Source of the DNA: Terrirubrum flagellatum | GTDB lineage: Bacteria; Pseudomonadota; Alphaproteobacteria; Rhizobiales; Beijerinckiaceae | Direction: 5' to 3' | Length of the DNA stretch: 64,000 nucleotides | NCBI RefSeq assembly: GCF_022059845.1 | Contig: NZ_CP091851.1 | Span: 3,720,001 to 3,784,000, forward strand | Shown: one piece after another, positions 9,033-17,700 of the stretch | Position numbering within the stretch: position 1 is the stretch's first letter | Layout: every line of letters starts with the position of its first letter | Translations under genes and position numbers: made by a program | Notes under the pieces: model-generated | The model's input: the letters and a program-made list of their open reading frames with translations, nothing else | What the model was told of the DNA's origin: nothing | Database searches by the model: none

Positions 9033-12000
9033 CTACTCCGCCAGCACGCGCGTCGGCGGAAACACCACTTCGACCAGCGTGCCCTCATTCTTCACGCTCG
9101 ACAGCTTCAGGCTGGCGCGATTGGCTTCGACGAGCGCGCGCGTCAGCGGCAGGCCAAGGCCGGTGCCGCCGGCGCGACGCGAGGTCGCGAGCTGCCGGAA
9201 CGGCTCCATCGCTTCCGACAATTCCTTTTCATTCATGCCGATGCCAGTGTCGCGAATGCGGATCGCGACTTCGCCGAGATCGGTCAGCGTCGTCGAGACG
9301 ATCACTTGCCCGCCGGAATCCGTGAACTTCACGGCGTTCGACAGGATGTTGAGCACGATCTGCTTCAGCGCGCGCTCATCGGCGACGATCGCGGGCAGCT
9401 TCATGGCGAGCGCCGAGCGCAGCACCACGCGGGCGCGCTGCGACTGCGGCTGCATCAGGCTCACCGCGCCGCGCACGATCTCGTTCGCATTCACGCTGGC
9501 GAAATTGAGATCGAGTTTGCCCGCCTCGATCTTGGAGAGATCGAGGAGATCATTGACGAGGCTGATGACGTGGCCGCCGGAGGAATGGATGTCGCGCAGA
9601 TAATCCTTGTAGCGATCATTGCCGACCGCGCCGAAGCGCTCCTCCATCATCACTTCGGCGAAACCAATGATGGCGTTGAGCGGCGTGCGCACCTCATGGC
9701 TGATCTTGGCGAGAAAATCAGACTTCTGCGCCGACGCATCCTCGGCGGCCTTGCGCGCATCGACGAGATCGCGCTCCGTCTTCTTCCAAGGCGTGAGATC
9801 GCGCAGCACGGCGCAGAATTTCCGCGTCGGCTTGTCGCTGATCTGGCCGAGCGTGACGAAGAGCGGAATGCGGCCACCCTGGCGCACGCGGCCGACAAGC
9901 TCGCGTCCATCATTGAGCACCGAGCGCACGCCGCCCGATTTCAGGCCCTCGAAATAATCGGCCGCCAGCGCGTGGCTCTCCGGCGCAAACAGAGTGCTGA
10001 GAGATTCGCCCGCGACTTCGTTGAGATCGTAACCGAACAGCGCCTCGGCCGCCCGGTTGAGCGTCATGATGCGCCCGTCCTCGTCGATGACCGCGACGCC
10101 GTCGGTCGCGATGTCGAGCATGGCGCGCGTCTCACGCAATTCGGCCTCGCGCGCGCGCAGATCGAGCTCCGTCGCCTTGAGACGCTGGCCGACTTCGACA
10201 TCAAGGGAACGGCGGAAGGTCACGAGCGTCGCCGGCGCACCGTCCCACGCAAGTCCTTGCAGGCGCGCATCGACGGCGATGGATTCGCCATCACGCCCGG
10301 CGAGAAGCACCGGCCCTGTCGGCCCGTCGCGTTCGCTCAGCGGCGCCCGGCCCTTGAACAGGCCGGCGACGCCGCCATGCGCTTCGATCGCCGCCGTCGA
10401 GGGATAATCGAGCAGATCGAGCAAGGTGCGATTGGCGAAGAGGAGCTTCGGGCCGCGATTGATGAGCACGCCGACGGGCAGACGATCGAGAATGTCGCGC
10501 GCATGGTCAAGAAGCGGATCGGGCGGCGGCGCATGCATGGGCGCGCGCAGAGCTTCGGCAGCGATCGGCGTGCTGACAGGCGCCGGCACATCAAGCTCCT
10601 TCTTCATCGCGGCCGCGAGCGCGGCGACGCTCTTCTCGATCTCCTCTGCATCAGGCGTGGGCGCGACATCGTTCGCAGCTTGAGGCGCAGCGACGAAGGC
10701 GGGCGTGGTATCGACGGAAGACTCGAAAGGCTGTGCGACGTTCTCGCCTGCCGGCGCCGGCGGAGTTTCCTGCTGCTCGATCTTTTCAGGCTCTGCGGGA
10801 GAAGCCTCCGCGAGCGGCTCTTCGGTGATCGATTCTAACGCGTCGCCATCGTCGAGTTCGGCTGCCTTCTCTTCTGGCTCTGTCGCCTCGGCCGCAGGCG
10901 TTTGCTCATCTTGCGCTGACGCTTCGACAGCGGATTCGGGCGCGATTTCGCTCTCTTCTTCCGCAGGCGATTCGTCGGCGACGACATGCTCCGCGACTGC
11001 CGGCGCAGTCGGTTGCGTCGCCGCTCCGCTATCAGACGTCTCCTGCGCGTCTGAGATCTCCTGCTCCCGTGGCGCCGCGATTTCGAGCGGCGCATCATCG
11101 AGCGGTTCGACAATCTCATAGGCGAGAGCTTCGTCGACCGGCGTCGCAGTCTTTGTTGCGGTCGGCTCCGCTTCAGCTTCGCGAGGCTCTTCGGCGACAG
11201 CCGGCCGCGGCTCGTCCTTCTCGACGAGACGAAGCTGCGGGGGTGCGCGCGTCGCCGCCTGTTCCGGCTCCGCCGTCTCGACGCCGCGCACGCCCAGCGC
11301 CCGGGCGATTTCGCGGAAGGCGTTGCGCTCGGCGAGCGAGAGATGCGGCATCGCAGGCAACGCTTGTTCGGACGCTGGCGCGGCGGCCGGTTCGGCGGAA
11401 GCAACGCCTGAATCTTCCACCGCTCGAACTTCTTCCGCCGGCGCCTCCTCCGCGACGGCTGGCTCGACAGCAACGGGTTCCGCGACCGGAGCGGCCGGCT
11501 CATCCTCGACCACAGGCGGCGGAGCCGGCGCGGCAACAGGTGCCAGATCGGGCGCAAGCAGGAAGCCGCGGAAGCCGCGGAAACGGCGCGCGGCGTCATA
11601 GACCGGCACGCCCGACCAGATTGTCGTCACCGGGCCCGGCGCGTGGTCGCTGCTCCAGAGCAGCTCGACGCCGCTCGCCGTCGCGCGGCGCGCCAGCGCG
11701 TCTTCCAGCGCGCCTGTGGGGTCGAGCAGCACGTCGTCGACGAGATCACCCCATTTCCGGCCGATGACGGCGCCGGCCTTGTCGCCCATGATCCGGCGCA
11801 GCCCATCGCCTACCTGCGCCAGCGCGCCGCTCTCGTCCGAGCGCCAGAGGATGCGCACCTGCGGCGCGTCGGACGACGACGCCTTCGGCTCAGGCGCCGG
11901 CGCAACGGCCCCCGCGCGGACCCCGCCGTCGATCGGGACAACGACGACAACGCGGCGATCCTCCAACTCCATCAGTCGGCAGGCGGCAGGCGTGGGCGGC

Positions 12001-12227
12001 GCGGAATCGCCCGATAGTTTCAGATCGAGCAGCGCCGCCCCGGCGCCGCGCTCGCGGCCGAACGCCAGAAGCGCCTGCCTTGCCGCCATTTCCAGCGCCG
12101 CCGCGCCCTGAGGCGCAAGCACGACCCCTGTCGCAGCGTCGACCGCAAACGCCCCCGGCGCGCGCAGGCTTGCGGCCAAACGCTCCGCGAGATCAGGCGG
12201 GAGGACATCCCCGGCGTTTAAATCCAT
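9033..12227 (-). CDS. PAS-domain sensor histidine kinase (PdhS/DivJ/PleC-like)
   Basis: A 1064-residue kinase without an obvious membrane segment. The first 250 residues include a degenerate sensor part; residues about 230-590 are a low-complexity Ala/Pro/Glu-rich linker with many 'AEEPA'-type stretches. PAS domains follow (about 590-690 and 720-820, e.g. 'IATDGVAVIDEDGRIMTLNRA' split over that region), then the HisKA box SHEVRTPLNAIIGFAEVM with phospho-His near residue 844, and the ATPase domain ('NILSNAVKFTD', 'DTGIGM', 'GGTGLGLPLTRAL'). The HisKA stretch 'FAEVMMEERFG...RYKDYLRDIHSSG' is typical of alphaproteobacterial PdhS/PleC/DivJ kinases that act on DivK in cell-cycle control. No partner response regulator is nearby. 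A possible CtrA site sits just upstream. Confidence 0.88.
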   Translation of the reverse strand: MDLNAGDVLPPDLAERLAASLRAPGAFAVDAATGVVLAPQGAAALEMAARQALLAFGRERGAGAALLDLKLSGDSAPPTPAACRLMELEDRRVVVVVPIDGGVRAGAVAPAPEPKASSSDAPQVRILWRSDESGALAQVGDGLRRIMGDKAGAVIGRKWGDLVDDVLLDPTGALEDALARRATASGVELLWSSDHAPGPVTTIWSGVPVYDAARRFRGFRGFLLAPDLAPVAAPAPPPVVEDEPAAPVAEPVAVEPAVAEEAPAEEVRAVEDSGVASAEPAAAPASEQALPAMPHLSLAERNAFREIARALGVRGVETAEPEQAATRAPPQLRLVEKDEPRPAVAEEPREAEAEPTATKTATPVDEALAYEIVEPLDDAPLEIAAPREQEISDAQETSDSGAATQPTAPAVAEHVVADESPAEEESEIAPESAVEASAQDEQTPAAEATEPEEKAAELDDGDALESITEEPLAEASPAEPEKIEQQETPPAPAGENVAQPFESSVDTTPAFVAAPQAANDVAPTPDAEEIEKSVAALAAAMKKELDVPAPVSTPIAAEALRAPMHAPPPDPLLDHARDILDRLPVGVLINRGPKLLFANRTLLDLLDYPSTAAIEAHGGVAGLFKGRAPLSERDGPTGPVLLAGRDGESIAVDARLQGLAWDGAPATLVTFRRSLDVEVGQRLKATELDLRAREAELRETRAMLDIATDGVAVIDEDGRIMTLNRAAEALFGYDLNEVAGESLSTLFAPESHALAADYFEGLKSGGVRSVLNDGRELVGRVRQGGRIPLFVTLGQISDKPTRKFCAVLRDLTPWKKTERDLVDARKAAEDASAQKSDFLAKISHEVRTPLNAIIGFAEVMMEERFGAVGNDRYKDYLRDIHSSGGHVISLVNDLLDLSKIEAGKLDLNFASVNANEIVRGAVSLMQPQSQRARVVLRSALAMKLPAIVADERALKQIVLNILSNAVKFTDSGGQVIVSTTLTDLGEVAIRIRDTGIGMNEKELSEAMEPFRQLATSRRAGGTGLGLPLTRALVEANRASLKLSSVKNEGTLVEVVFPPTRVLAE

Positions 12228-12237
12228 GGCGCGGCGA

Positions 12238-12252
12238 TTTACCGTTCGTTAA
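12238..12252 (-). promoter_or_regulatory. Candidate CtrA-binding site upstream of the sensor kinase
   Basis: TTTA-N7-TTAA at 12238-12252 differs by one base from the CtrA consensus TTAA-N7-TTAA. It lies 11 bases before the kinase start on the minus strand, in an AT-richer patch that also has 'CCTTAACG' at 12264-12271 and 12335. I saw no clear ribosome site for the kinase, so a short leader is likely. Confidence 0.4.
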
Positions 12253-12389
12253 GCTCAACAAAACCTTAACGCCGGCTCATCAGCAGGTCCATTCGCCCGA
12301 GGATTGACCCCCAGCATCATTCACACGCATCCTTAACGCCCGGCCGGCCGCGGCGGGCGCGCCGCGGCGACCCAACCTGGAGACGGACC

Positions 12390-12827
12390 ATGAGCTTCAA
12401 CATGCCGAAATTCGAAATCCCCAATGAAATGCGGGATTTCGCTGAGAAGAGCGTGGAGCAGGCCCGGAAGGCCTTCGAGGGTTTCCTCGGCGCGGCCCAG
12501 AAGGCGGTCGACACGGTCCAGAGCCAGGCGGCCTCGAATCAGGCCAGCGCCGCCGACTTCGCCAAGAAGGCGATGACCCAGGCCGAAAGCAACGTCACCG
12601 CCGCCTTCGAGCACGCCACCAAGCTGGTGCGCGCCAAGGACCCTCAGGAAGTGATGCAGCTCCAGTCCGAATATCTGAAGTCGCAGCTCGCGACGGTTCA
12701 GGCGCAGCTCAAGGATCTGGGGACGGCGATGCAGAGCAACATCAAGGATTTCACCGCCGCCGCGCAGAGCAACATGCAGAAGGCGATGGATGCGGCGAAG
12801 GAACTCGATCCGACGAAGAAGAAGTAG
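12390..12827 (+). CDS. Phasin family protein
   Basis: Small amphipathic-helix protein (145 residues) that coats polyhydroxyalkanoate granules and stabilises their surface. The whole chain is helical and Ala/Gln/Lys-rich, with the Phasin_2 pattern 'MPKFEIPNEMRDFAEKSVEQ', 'AFEGFLGAAQKAVD' and 'ATKLVRAKDPQEVMQLQSEY'. The start ATG follows 'ctggagacggacc', a good ribosome site. It is divergent from the sensor kinase and shares its upstream region. No PHA synthase is in the window. Confidence 0.92.
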   Translation: MSFNMPKFEIPNEMRDFAEKSVEQARKAFEGFLGAAQKAVDTVQSQAASNQASAADFAKKAMTQAESNVTAAFEHATKLVRAKDPQEVMQLQSEYLKSQLATVQAQLKDLGTAMQSNIKDFTAAAQSNMQKAMDAAKELDPTKKK

Positions 12828-12851
12828 GGGGGCGCTCGCAACACGCTCATC

Positions 12852-12942
12852 TGTCATCGCCGGGCTTGACCCGGCGATCGAGCGGAATGGCTCTATCGCG
12901 CTGGAAATCTGGATCGCCGGGTCAAGCCCGGCGATGACGCTG
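12852..12942. repeat. Palindromic repeat, family A copy 2
   Basis: Arms 'tgtcatcgccgggcttgacc' and 'gggtcaagcccggcgatgac' flank about 45 bases. It lies between the convergent phasin and D-threonine-aldolase-like genes and ends only a few bases from the latter's stop codon, so it could act as a shared terminator. Confidence 0.9.
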
Positions 12943-12949
12943 GAAATAA

Positions 12950-14032
12950 TCAGGTCAGCTTCCCGCGCGCTGCGACCGGCAATTCGCCGATGATCTCATC
13001 GCCGCGCACCATCACCAGACGATCGACCATGTTCACGACGACGCAGACATGGTTCGGAATGATGCGCACGACGTCGCCGACCTTCGGTTTGTCGTTGACG
13101 CCGGTGAGATCGAGAAAGCCGTGCTCCTCGGCGAATTTCGCGATGCGCGCCTGCGGATGTTCGAGGATCAACCCATGACCGTCGAGACCACCCGTGTCGC
13201 TCGTCAGCGTCTTCGAGCCTGAATCGAGAATGCCGCGATCAACGCCGGCGCGGCTCACCACGGTCGCATAGACGCTGAGCGCGCAATCATCGAGCGTGGC
13301 GGAGCCGGCGGCGATCTGCATGCGATCATTGAAGATCGAGGTGCCGGCGCGATGCTCGGTCGCGCCTGCGAGCTTGCCGAGATTGGTGAGGTTCGGCGTG
13401 CCGCCGGTCGAGACGATCTCGATCTTGTCGGCGAGACCATCGGCGCGGAGCGCGGATTTCACTTCGTTGAAGAAGCTCTGCGTCGCCGGCCAGCCATCCT
13501 CCGGCGGATAGAACATCAAACCGCGAAAATTGAGATGGGGACGCTTCGCGACTTCGCGCGCGAGCGCGATCGCTTCAGCGGGAGTTTCGACGCCGGCGCG
13601 TTTGCGGCCGGTGTCGCATTCGATGACGACGCCAAGCGGGCGTCCGGCAATCTCGCCGGCGCGCGGCAATCCTTCAATCACAGTGAGATTGTCGGCGGCG
13701 ACCGTCACATCGGCCTTTTCGAGCACGCGGCCCAAGCGGCCGGTCTTCTCATCGCCGATGATGTTGTAGCTGATGAGAATGTCGTCGATGCCGGCGTCGG
13801 CCATGATCTCGGCTTCGCCGATCTTTTGGCAGGTGATTCCTTTCGCGCCCGCCTCGACCTGCATCTTCGCCAGCACAGGCGACTTGTGCGTCTTGATATG
13901 CGGGCGATTGTTCACGCCTGCGTCATCGCAGATCTTCTGCACGCGCGCGATGTTGCGCTCGACCTTGTCCATGTCGATGACGATGCAGGGGCTGCCGAAT
14001 TCGCGGGAAATGCGCTGCTTGAGATCAGACAT
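12950..14032 (-). CDS. D-threonine aldolase-like PLP enzyme (alanine racemase fold)
   Basis: Member of the D-threonine aldolase / D-serine dehydratase-like family, which cleaves or dehydrates D-beta-hydroxy amino acids using pyridoxal phosphate and a divalent metal. The cofactor lysine is in 'NNRPHIKTHKSPVLAKMQ'; the TIM barrel runs to about residue 245 ('STGGTPNL', 'EHRAGTSIFNDR'), and the C-terminal beta domain has the metal pair His/Cys in 'IPNHVCVVVNM'. Length 360 is typical. The stop codon of the deacetylase-like gene upstream is four bases away, so the two are co-transcribed. Exact substrate is not visible. Confidence 0.88.
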   Translation of the reverse strand: MSDLKQRISREFGSPCIVIDMDKVERNIARVQKICDDAGVNNRPHIKTHKSPVLAKMQVEAGAKGITCQKIGEAEIMADAGIDDILISYNIIGDEKTGRLGRVLEKADVTVAADNLTVIEGLPRAGEIAGRPLGVVIECDTGRKRAGVETPAEAIALAREVAKRPHLNFRGLMFYPPEDGWPATQSFFNEVKSALRADGLADKIEIVSTGGTPNLTNLGKLAGATEHRAGTSIFNDRMQIAAGSATLDDCALSVYATVVSRAGVDRGILDSGSKTLTSDTGGLDGHGLILEHPQARIAKFAEEHGFLDLTGVNDKPKVGDVVRIIPNHVCVVVNMVDRLVMVRGDEIIGELPVAARGKLT

Positions 14033-14036
14033 CTGA

Positions 14037-15206
14037 TTACCCCTTGATCCTCGCGAATTTCGACGTGCGCTTCGGATGCCACCATTTGCCGCGCATCACG
14101 ACGCCTTCGGACAAGATGCGCCTGTCGCCGATGAGATGCTCGCCGACCACGTCGACATAATCATGCTTGCCCTCTTTGACCGTCAGGATCGTCGCGTCGC
14201 CGGCCGAGCCGACCTTCAGCGATCCCAACTCCATGCGCTTCAACGCGACGGCGGCATTGATGGTGGACGCCGCGATCACATCGTTCAGCGACATGCCCAT
14301 GCAGAGGAATTTCGACATGGTCGTCACCTGATCGAAGGCGGGGCCGTCGATGCAGAGCGTATGGACGTCGGACGAGATCGTGTCGGGATAGAAGCCGTTC
14401 GCCAGCATGGCGCGCGCGGTCTTGAAGGCGAAAGAGCCCTTGCCGTGGCCGATGTCGAAATAAACGCCGCGCTGACGCGCATCGAGCACCGCCTGCTTCA
14501 CTTTGCCCTGCGCCGTCACCGGCGCATTCGGGAACGGCCTGAACGCGTGCGTCAGCACGTCGCCGGGACGCAGGCGGCCGATCACTTCTTCATAGGATGG
14601 CGGGGGATGATCGATATGCGCCATCAGCGGCATGCCGACTTCTTCCGCAACTTCGAGCGCCATGCCGAGCGCGGATGAGCCCTGCGTTCCCGACGAGTTG
14701 CGGCCGACGCGCACCTTGATGCCGACGATGAGATCGCGATTGGCGTTGGCGACCTCGACGCAATCAGACGGCGCCATGAGGCGCGATTCCTCGCTCTCGC
14801 CCACCATCACGGTCTTCGAGAATCCGTAGATGCCCGCAAACGAAATATGGAGATAGGCGAGGATGCGAACCTGGCAGGGCTCGATCACGTGCTTGCGGAA
14901 GCCCATGAAATTGCCGGGCCCGGCGCTGCCGGTGTCGATACTCGTGGTAACGCCTGAATCGCGCGCGAACTGTTCGGCGTCGATGCCAAGCGAGGTGCCG
15001 CCCCAATAGACATGAGTATGGAGATCAATGAGGCCGGGCGAGACGATATAGCCTGAGACATCGCGAACATCCGTCTCCGCATCGGCTTTCAAATTATCGC
15101 CGACCGCCGCGACCTTTCCGTTCGCAAAAGCGACATCGGTGACGCGATCGAGCTTCTGCGAGGGATCGATAACGCGTCCGCCGCGCAGGATGAGGTCATA
15201 GGTCAC
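14037..15206 (-). CDS. Amidohydrolase/deacetylase (Atu3266-like, N-acyl-D-amino-acid type)
   Basis: Metal-dependent hydrolase of the amidohydrolase superfamily. It shows the metal ligands 'GLIDLHTHVYWGG' near residue 65, a lysine in 'LIVGIKVRVG', 'PLMAHIDHPPPSYEE', 'DVLTHAFRPFPN' and 'TISSDVHTLCIDGP'. The order and spacing match the family annotated as 'amidohydrolase/deacetylase metallohydrolase', of which Atu3266 is known to deacetylate acetyl-(R)-mandelate. 389 residues, normal length. The gene overlaps nothing but is tightly coupled to the D-threonine-aldolase-like gene; the context suggests an acylated D-configured substrate. Confidence 0.85.
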   Translation of the reverse strand: MTYDLILRGGRVIDPSQKLDRVTDVAFANGKVAAVGDNLKADAETDVRDVSGYIVSPGLIDLHTHVYWGGTSLGIDAEQFARDSGVTTSIDTGSAGPGNFMGFRKHVIEPCQVRILAYLHISFAGIYGFSKTVMVGESEESRLMAPSDCVEVANANRDLIVGIKVRVGRNSSGTQGSSALGMALEVAEEVGMPLMAHIDHPPPSYEEVIGRLRPGDVLTHAFRPFPNAPVTAQGKVKQAVLDARQRGVYFDIGHGKGSFAFKTARAMLANGFYPDTISSDVHTLCIDGPAFDQVTTMSKFLCMGMSLNDVIAASTINAAVALKRMELGSLKVGSAGDATILTVKEGKHDYVDVVGEHLIGDRRILSEGVVMRGKWWHPKRTSKFARIKG

Positions 15207-15248
15207 AGATTCATCCCCTTACTACAAACGGAAACGTCGCGATTTATT

Positions 15249-15356
15249 CGCCTCCCTCCCCCCTTGTGGGGGAGGGTGAGGGAGGGGGGTCCAAAGTTGC
15301 TCAGCAAAATTCACGGCACACCCCCCTCTCCAACTCTCCCCCACAAGGGGGGAGAG
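15249..15356. repeat. GC-rich inverted repeat between the deacetylase and transaminase genes
   Basis: Left arm 'ctcccccccttgtgggggag' around 15254-15273 and right arm 'ctcccccacaaggggggag' around 15336-15354 are mutually complementary, and each is itself nearly a palindrome. It occupies most of the 194-base gap between two minus-strand genes. It is a third repeat type, unrelated to family A or B. Confidence 0.8.
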
Positions 15357-15400
15357 AGCGCATTCAGTTCGACGTCGTCGATCGAACAAGTCGAAGGCTG

Positions 15401-16261
15401 CTAAACCCCCGCCTTCTGCGCTTCTTCCAAATAAATCTCGCGCATGCGCCGACCAACCGGTCCCGGCTGGCCGCCGCCAACGGTCTTGCCGTCGATCTCG
15501 ACAACTGATGTGACGAAACTGCCCGCCGAAGTGATGAATACTTCCGGCGCCGCGAGCGCTTCGTCGATGGTGAAAGCGCGCTCGATGAAGGAAATGTTGC
15601 GCTCGGCGCACAGTTTCTTCAGCGTCGCGCGCGTGATGCCCGGCAGCACTTCGTTGCTGAGCGGCCGCGTCACCAGTTCGCCATTCGCTGTGACGATGAA
15701 GATGGTGGAGGAGCCGCCTTCGGTCACGACGCCTTCCGGCGTGTGCATCATCGCTTCCTGGCAGCCTTTCTCCGCCGCCGCCTGCTTGGCGAGAACCTGC
15801 GCGAGCAGAGCGACGCTCTTGATGTCGCGACGCTCCCACCTGATGTCAGGCACGGTCAGAACCTTGATGCCCGTGCGCGCCGTCGGCGAACCCGAGAAGT
15901 CGCGCTTCTGCGTGAACATGATCAGCGTCTGCTTGAGGTCAGCAGACGGAAACGCGAAATCGCGATCGGCGGCGCCGCGCGTCACCTGAAGATAGACCGT
16001 CCCCTCAACGATTCCATTGCGGGCGATCAGCTCCTTCTGGATTTTGACGATCTCGTCGGCCGGCAGCGGCATTTTCATGCCGATCTCGCCAAGCGAGCGT
16101 TCGAGCCGCTTCAGATGGCCGTCATTGTCGAGCAGCTTGCCGCCCATGACCGCTGAGACCTCGTAGATGCCGTCGGCGAAAATGAAGCCGCGGTCGAAGA
16201 TCGAGATCCTGGCGTCGTGTTCGGGAACATAGGCGCCGTTGACATAGACGATGCGGGACAT
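15401..16261 (-). CDS. D-amino-acid transaminase
   Basis: Class IV aminotransferase that interconverts D-amino acids and 2-oxo acids. The start ATG at 16261 gives 286 residues, the normal length, beginning 'MSRIVYVNGAYVPEHDARIS'. Family features: 'IFDRGFIFADGIYEV', 'YLQVTRGAADRDFAF', the cofactor lysine in 'RRDIKSVALLAQVLAKQ', 'TEGGSSTIFIV' and 'LPGITRATLKKL'. The pattern 'YLQVTRG' and RDIKS favours D-alanine aminotransferase over branched-chain enzymes. It lies upstream of, and in the same direction as, the deacetylase and D-threonine-aldolase-like genes, separated by a repeat. Confidence 0.9.
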   Translation of the reverse strand: MSRIVYVNGAYVPEHDARISIFDRGFIFADGIYEVSAVMGGKLLDNDGHLKRLERSLGEIGMKMPLPADEIVKIQKELIARNGIVEGTVYLQVTRGAADRDFAFPSADLKQTLIMFTQKRDFSGSPTARTGIKVLTVPDIRWERRDIKSVALLAQVLAKQAAAEKGCQEAMMHTPEGVVTEGGSSTIFIVTANGELVTRPLSNEVLPGITRATLKKLCAERNISFIERAFTIDEALAAPEVFITSAGSFVTSVVEIDGKTVGGGQPGPVGRRMREIYLEEAQKAGV

Positions 16262-16490
16262 GGGGCTTGCTGAGATGTTGAAATGGCGGCGGCACGACTC
16301 GCACGCGCCTGCGGCCCCGACAAGCCACATTCCACGAAAAGCCTTGCGCTCCGCTCGCGCCCGGCAGGCGCGCTTTGCAACGCCTCATAAATTCGGAACC
16401 CGTCTGGCGGGCCGGCGTTCACGAGGAAGGGCGCCGCGTTGGCGCGGCTCCCGGCCAGACTCCCACACGAACTCCGAGGAGGAGCGCATC

Positions 16491-16937
16491 ATGCGAGTAC
16501 GGGACGTGATGAGTTCGGATGTGAAGATCGCCCATCCCGATCAGCCGATCCAGGAAGCGGCGCGGCTGATGGCCGCCCTCGACGCCGGCGTCCTGCCGGT
16601 TGGAGAGGAGGATCGCCTTGTCGGCGTGATTACCGATCGCGACATCGCGGTCCGCGCCGTCGCCCTGGGCAAGACGCCGGTCACCCCGATCCGGGACGTC
16701 ATGAGTTCCGAGGTCAAACACTGCTTCGACGACGAAGAGGTGGACGACGTGATGGAGAACATGGCGGACATCCAGGTCCGCCGCCTTCCGGTCGTGAATC
16801 GCGATAAGAGGCTCGTCGGCATCGTCTCGCTTGGCGACATTGCGGTCTGCGACGGGCGGGCGGATACGGGGACCGCGCTGCGCGGCATCTCGACCGCCGG
16901 CGGCATGCATTCACAATCCGCCGAGAACGCGATCTAG
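16491..16937 (+). CDS. CBS-domain pair protein
   Basis: Two CBS motifs make up nearly the whole 148-residue protein: about residues 5-58 ('VRDVMSSDVKIAHPDQPIQE', 'GVITDRDIAVRAVA') and 72-122 ('IRDVMSSEVKHCFDDEEVDD', 'LVGIVSLGDIAV'). Such stand-alone proteins sense adenine nucleotides or act as stress regulators; no target is evident here. A strong ribosome site (gaggagg) precedes the ATG at 16491. The open frame reaches much further upstream but that part overlaps the divergent transaminase promoter and is unlikely to be translated. Confidence 0.88.
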   Translation: MRVRDVMSSDVKIAHPDQPIQEAARLMAALDAGVLPVGEEDRLVGVITDRDIAVRAVALGKTPVTPIRDVMSSEVKHCFDDEEVDDVMENMADIQVRRLPVVNRDKRLVGIVSLGDIAVCDGRADTGTALRGISTAGGMHSQSAENAI

Positions 16938-17008
16938 CGCTGAGGCCGGTCACCCGCGCGGCCCTTGCCTTTCCCGGCCTTTGCGGCTTAAAGGCCCCGT
17001 TCGCGCGG

Positions 17009-17085
17009 GCAGCCATAGCTCAGTTGGCTAGAGCGTCGGATTGTGGCTCCGAAGGTCGCTGGTTCGAGCCCAGCTGGCTGTACCA
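17009..17085 (+). tRNA. tRNA-His (GTG)
   Basis: Full cloverleaf: acceptor gcagcca/tggctgt, anticodon stem tcgga/tccga with loop ttgtggc (anticodon GTG), T arm gctgg-ttcgagc-ccagc, and encoded CCA at 17083-17085. The discriminator base is A73, not the C73 usual in bacteria, which fits the altered tRNA-His set known from many alphaproteobacteria. Confidence 0.95.
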
Positions 17086-17187
17086 CCCGCGAAAGATGAA
17101 TTCCGGCCGGCTCCTTTCGCCGGGCCGACTTCCCACGGGCGATTCCCTCGCCTCCCAAGACATTTGCCCCCGCGTGAATATCCCCAA

Positions 17188-17538
17188 TCAGGGCTGGCGG
17201 AGGCTTGCCGGCAGAAGCGTCATAAAGCGCGCGACGCTCTTGTCGACGGCGGATTTCATATCCCGCTCGCCCTCTCCGAAGACGTCGATCACGATGCGGC
17301 TTAAGAGATCGCGCTGCTCCTGCAGACGCGTTTCGTCGCCGCTGATATCGCCGCTCTGGCTGAGGATGCTCTCCGAGACGCGCATCGCGCCGCTCATAAG
17401 AGCAAGCTCTTCTTCGTCGAAGACGCCGAAATACCTCGCATGCGCTGACTGGAATTGAAGCTTGTCGTCCTGAAGCATGCCTGATTCTACCGGCAGGCTT
17501 CCGTAACGTCGAACTATTTCGCAGTTAGATTTCGGCAA
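17188..17538 (-). CDS. Hypothetical small acidic protein
   Basis: A 116-codon frame from a TTG at 17538, or 96 residues from the ATG at 17478 (MLQDDKLQFQSAHARYFGVF). Neither start has a strong ribosome site. The protein is helical and acidic with no membrane segment and no domain I recognise. It lies between tRNA-His and a ribbon-helix-helix-like gene, alone on the minus strand. Codon use is less GC-biased than in the neighbours. It could be real or spurious. Confidence 0.4.
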   Translation of the reverse strand: MPKSNCEIVRRYGSLPVESGMLQDDKLQFQSAHARYFGVFDEEELALMSGAMRVSESILSQSGDISGDETRLQEQRDLLSRIVIDVFGEGERDMKSAVDKSVARFMTLLPASLRQP

Positions 17539-17700
17539 TACCGGCTTACTTCACCCATTTGGAGTCAAAGTCTCATTGGCCGCAGCGAATTACGCTCATT
17601 CGGCGCTGAATGAGGACTTGCGGAACAATGAGCTAAATGAGTAGTTTGATGGACAGTCAGGCCGACAAAAGAGGGCGGCCGGGAGCGAGGGAGCTCCGGG

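Noticed and set aside
9306-10838. A 510-codon open frame opposite the sensor kinase
   Set aside because: Follows the kinase's low-complexity linker in antisense; Arg/Ala/His-rich and without recognisable domains.
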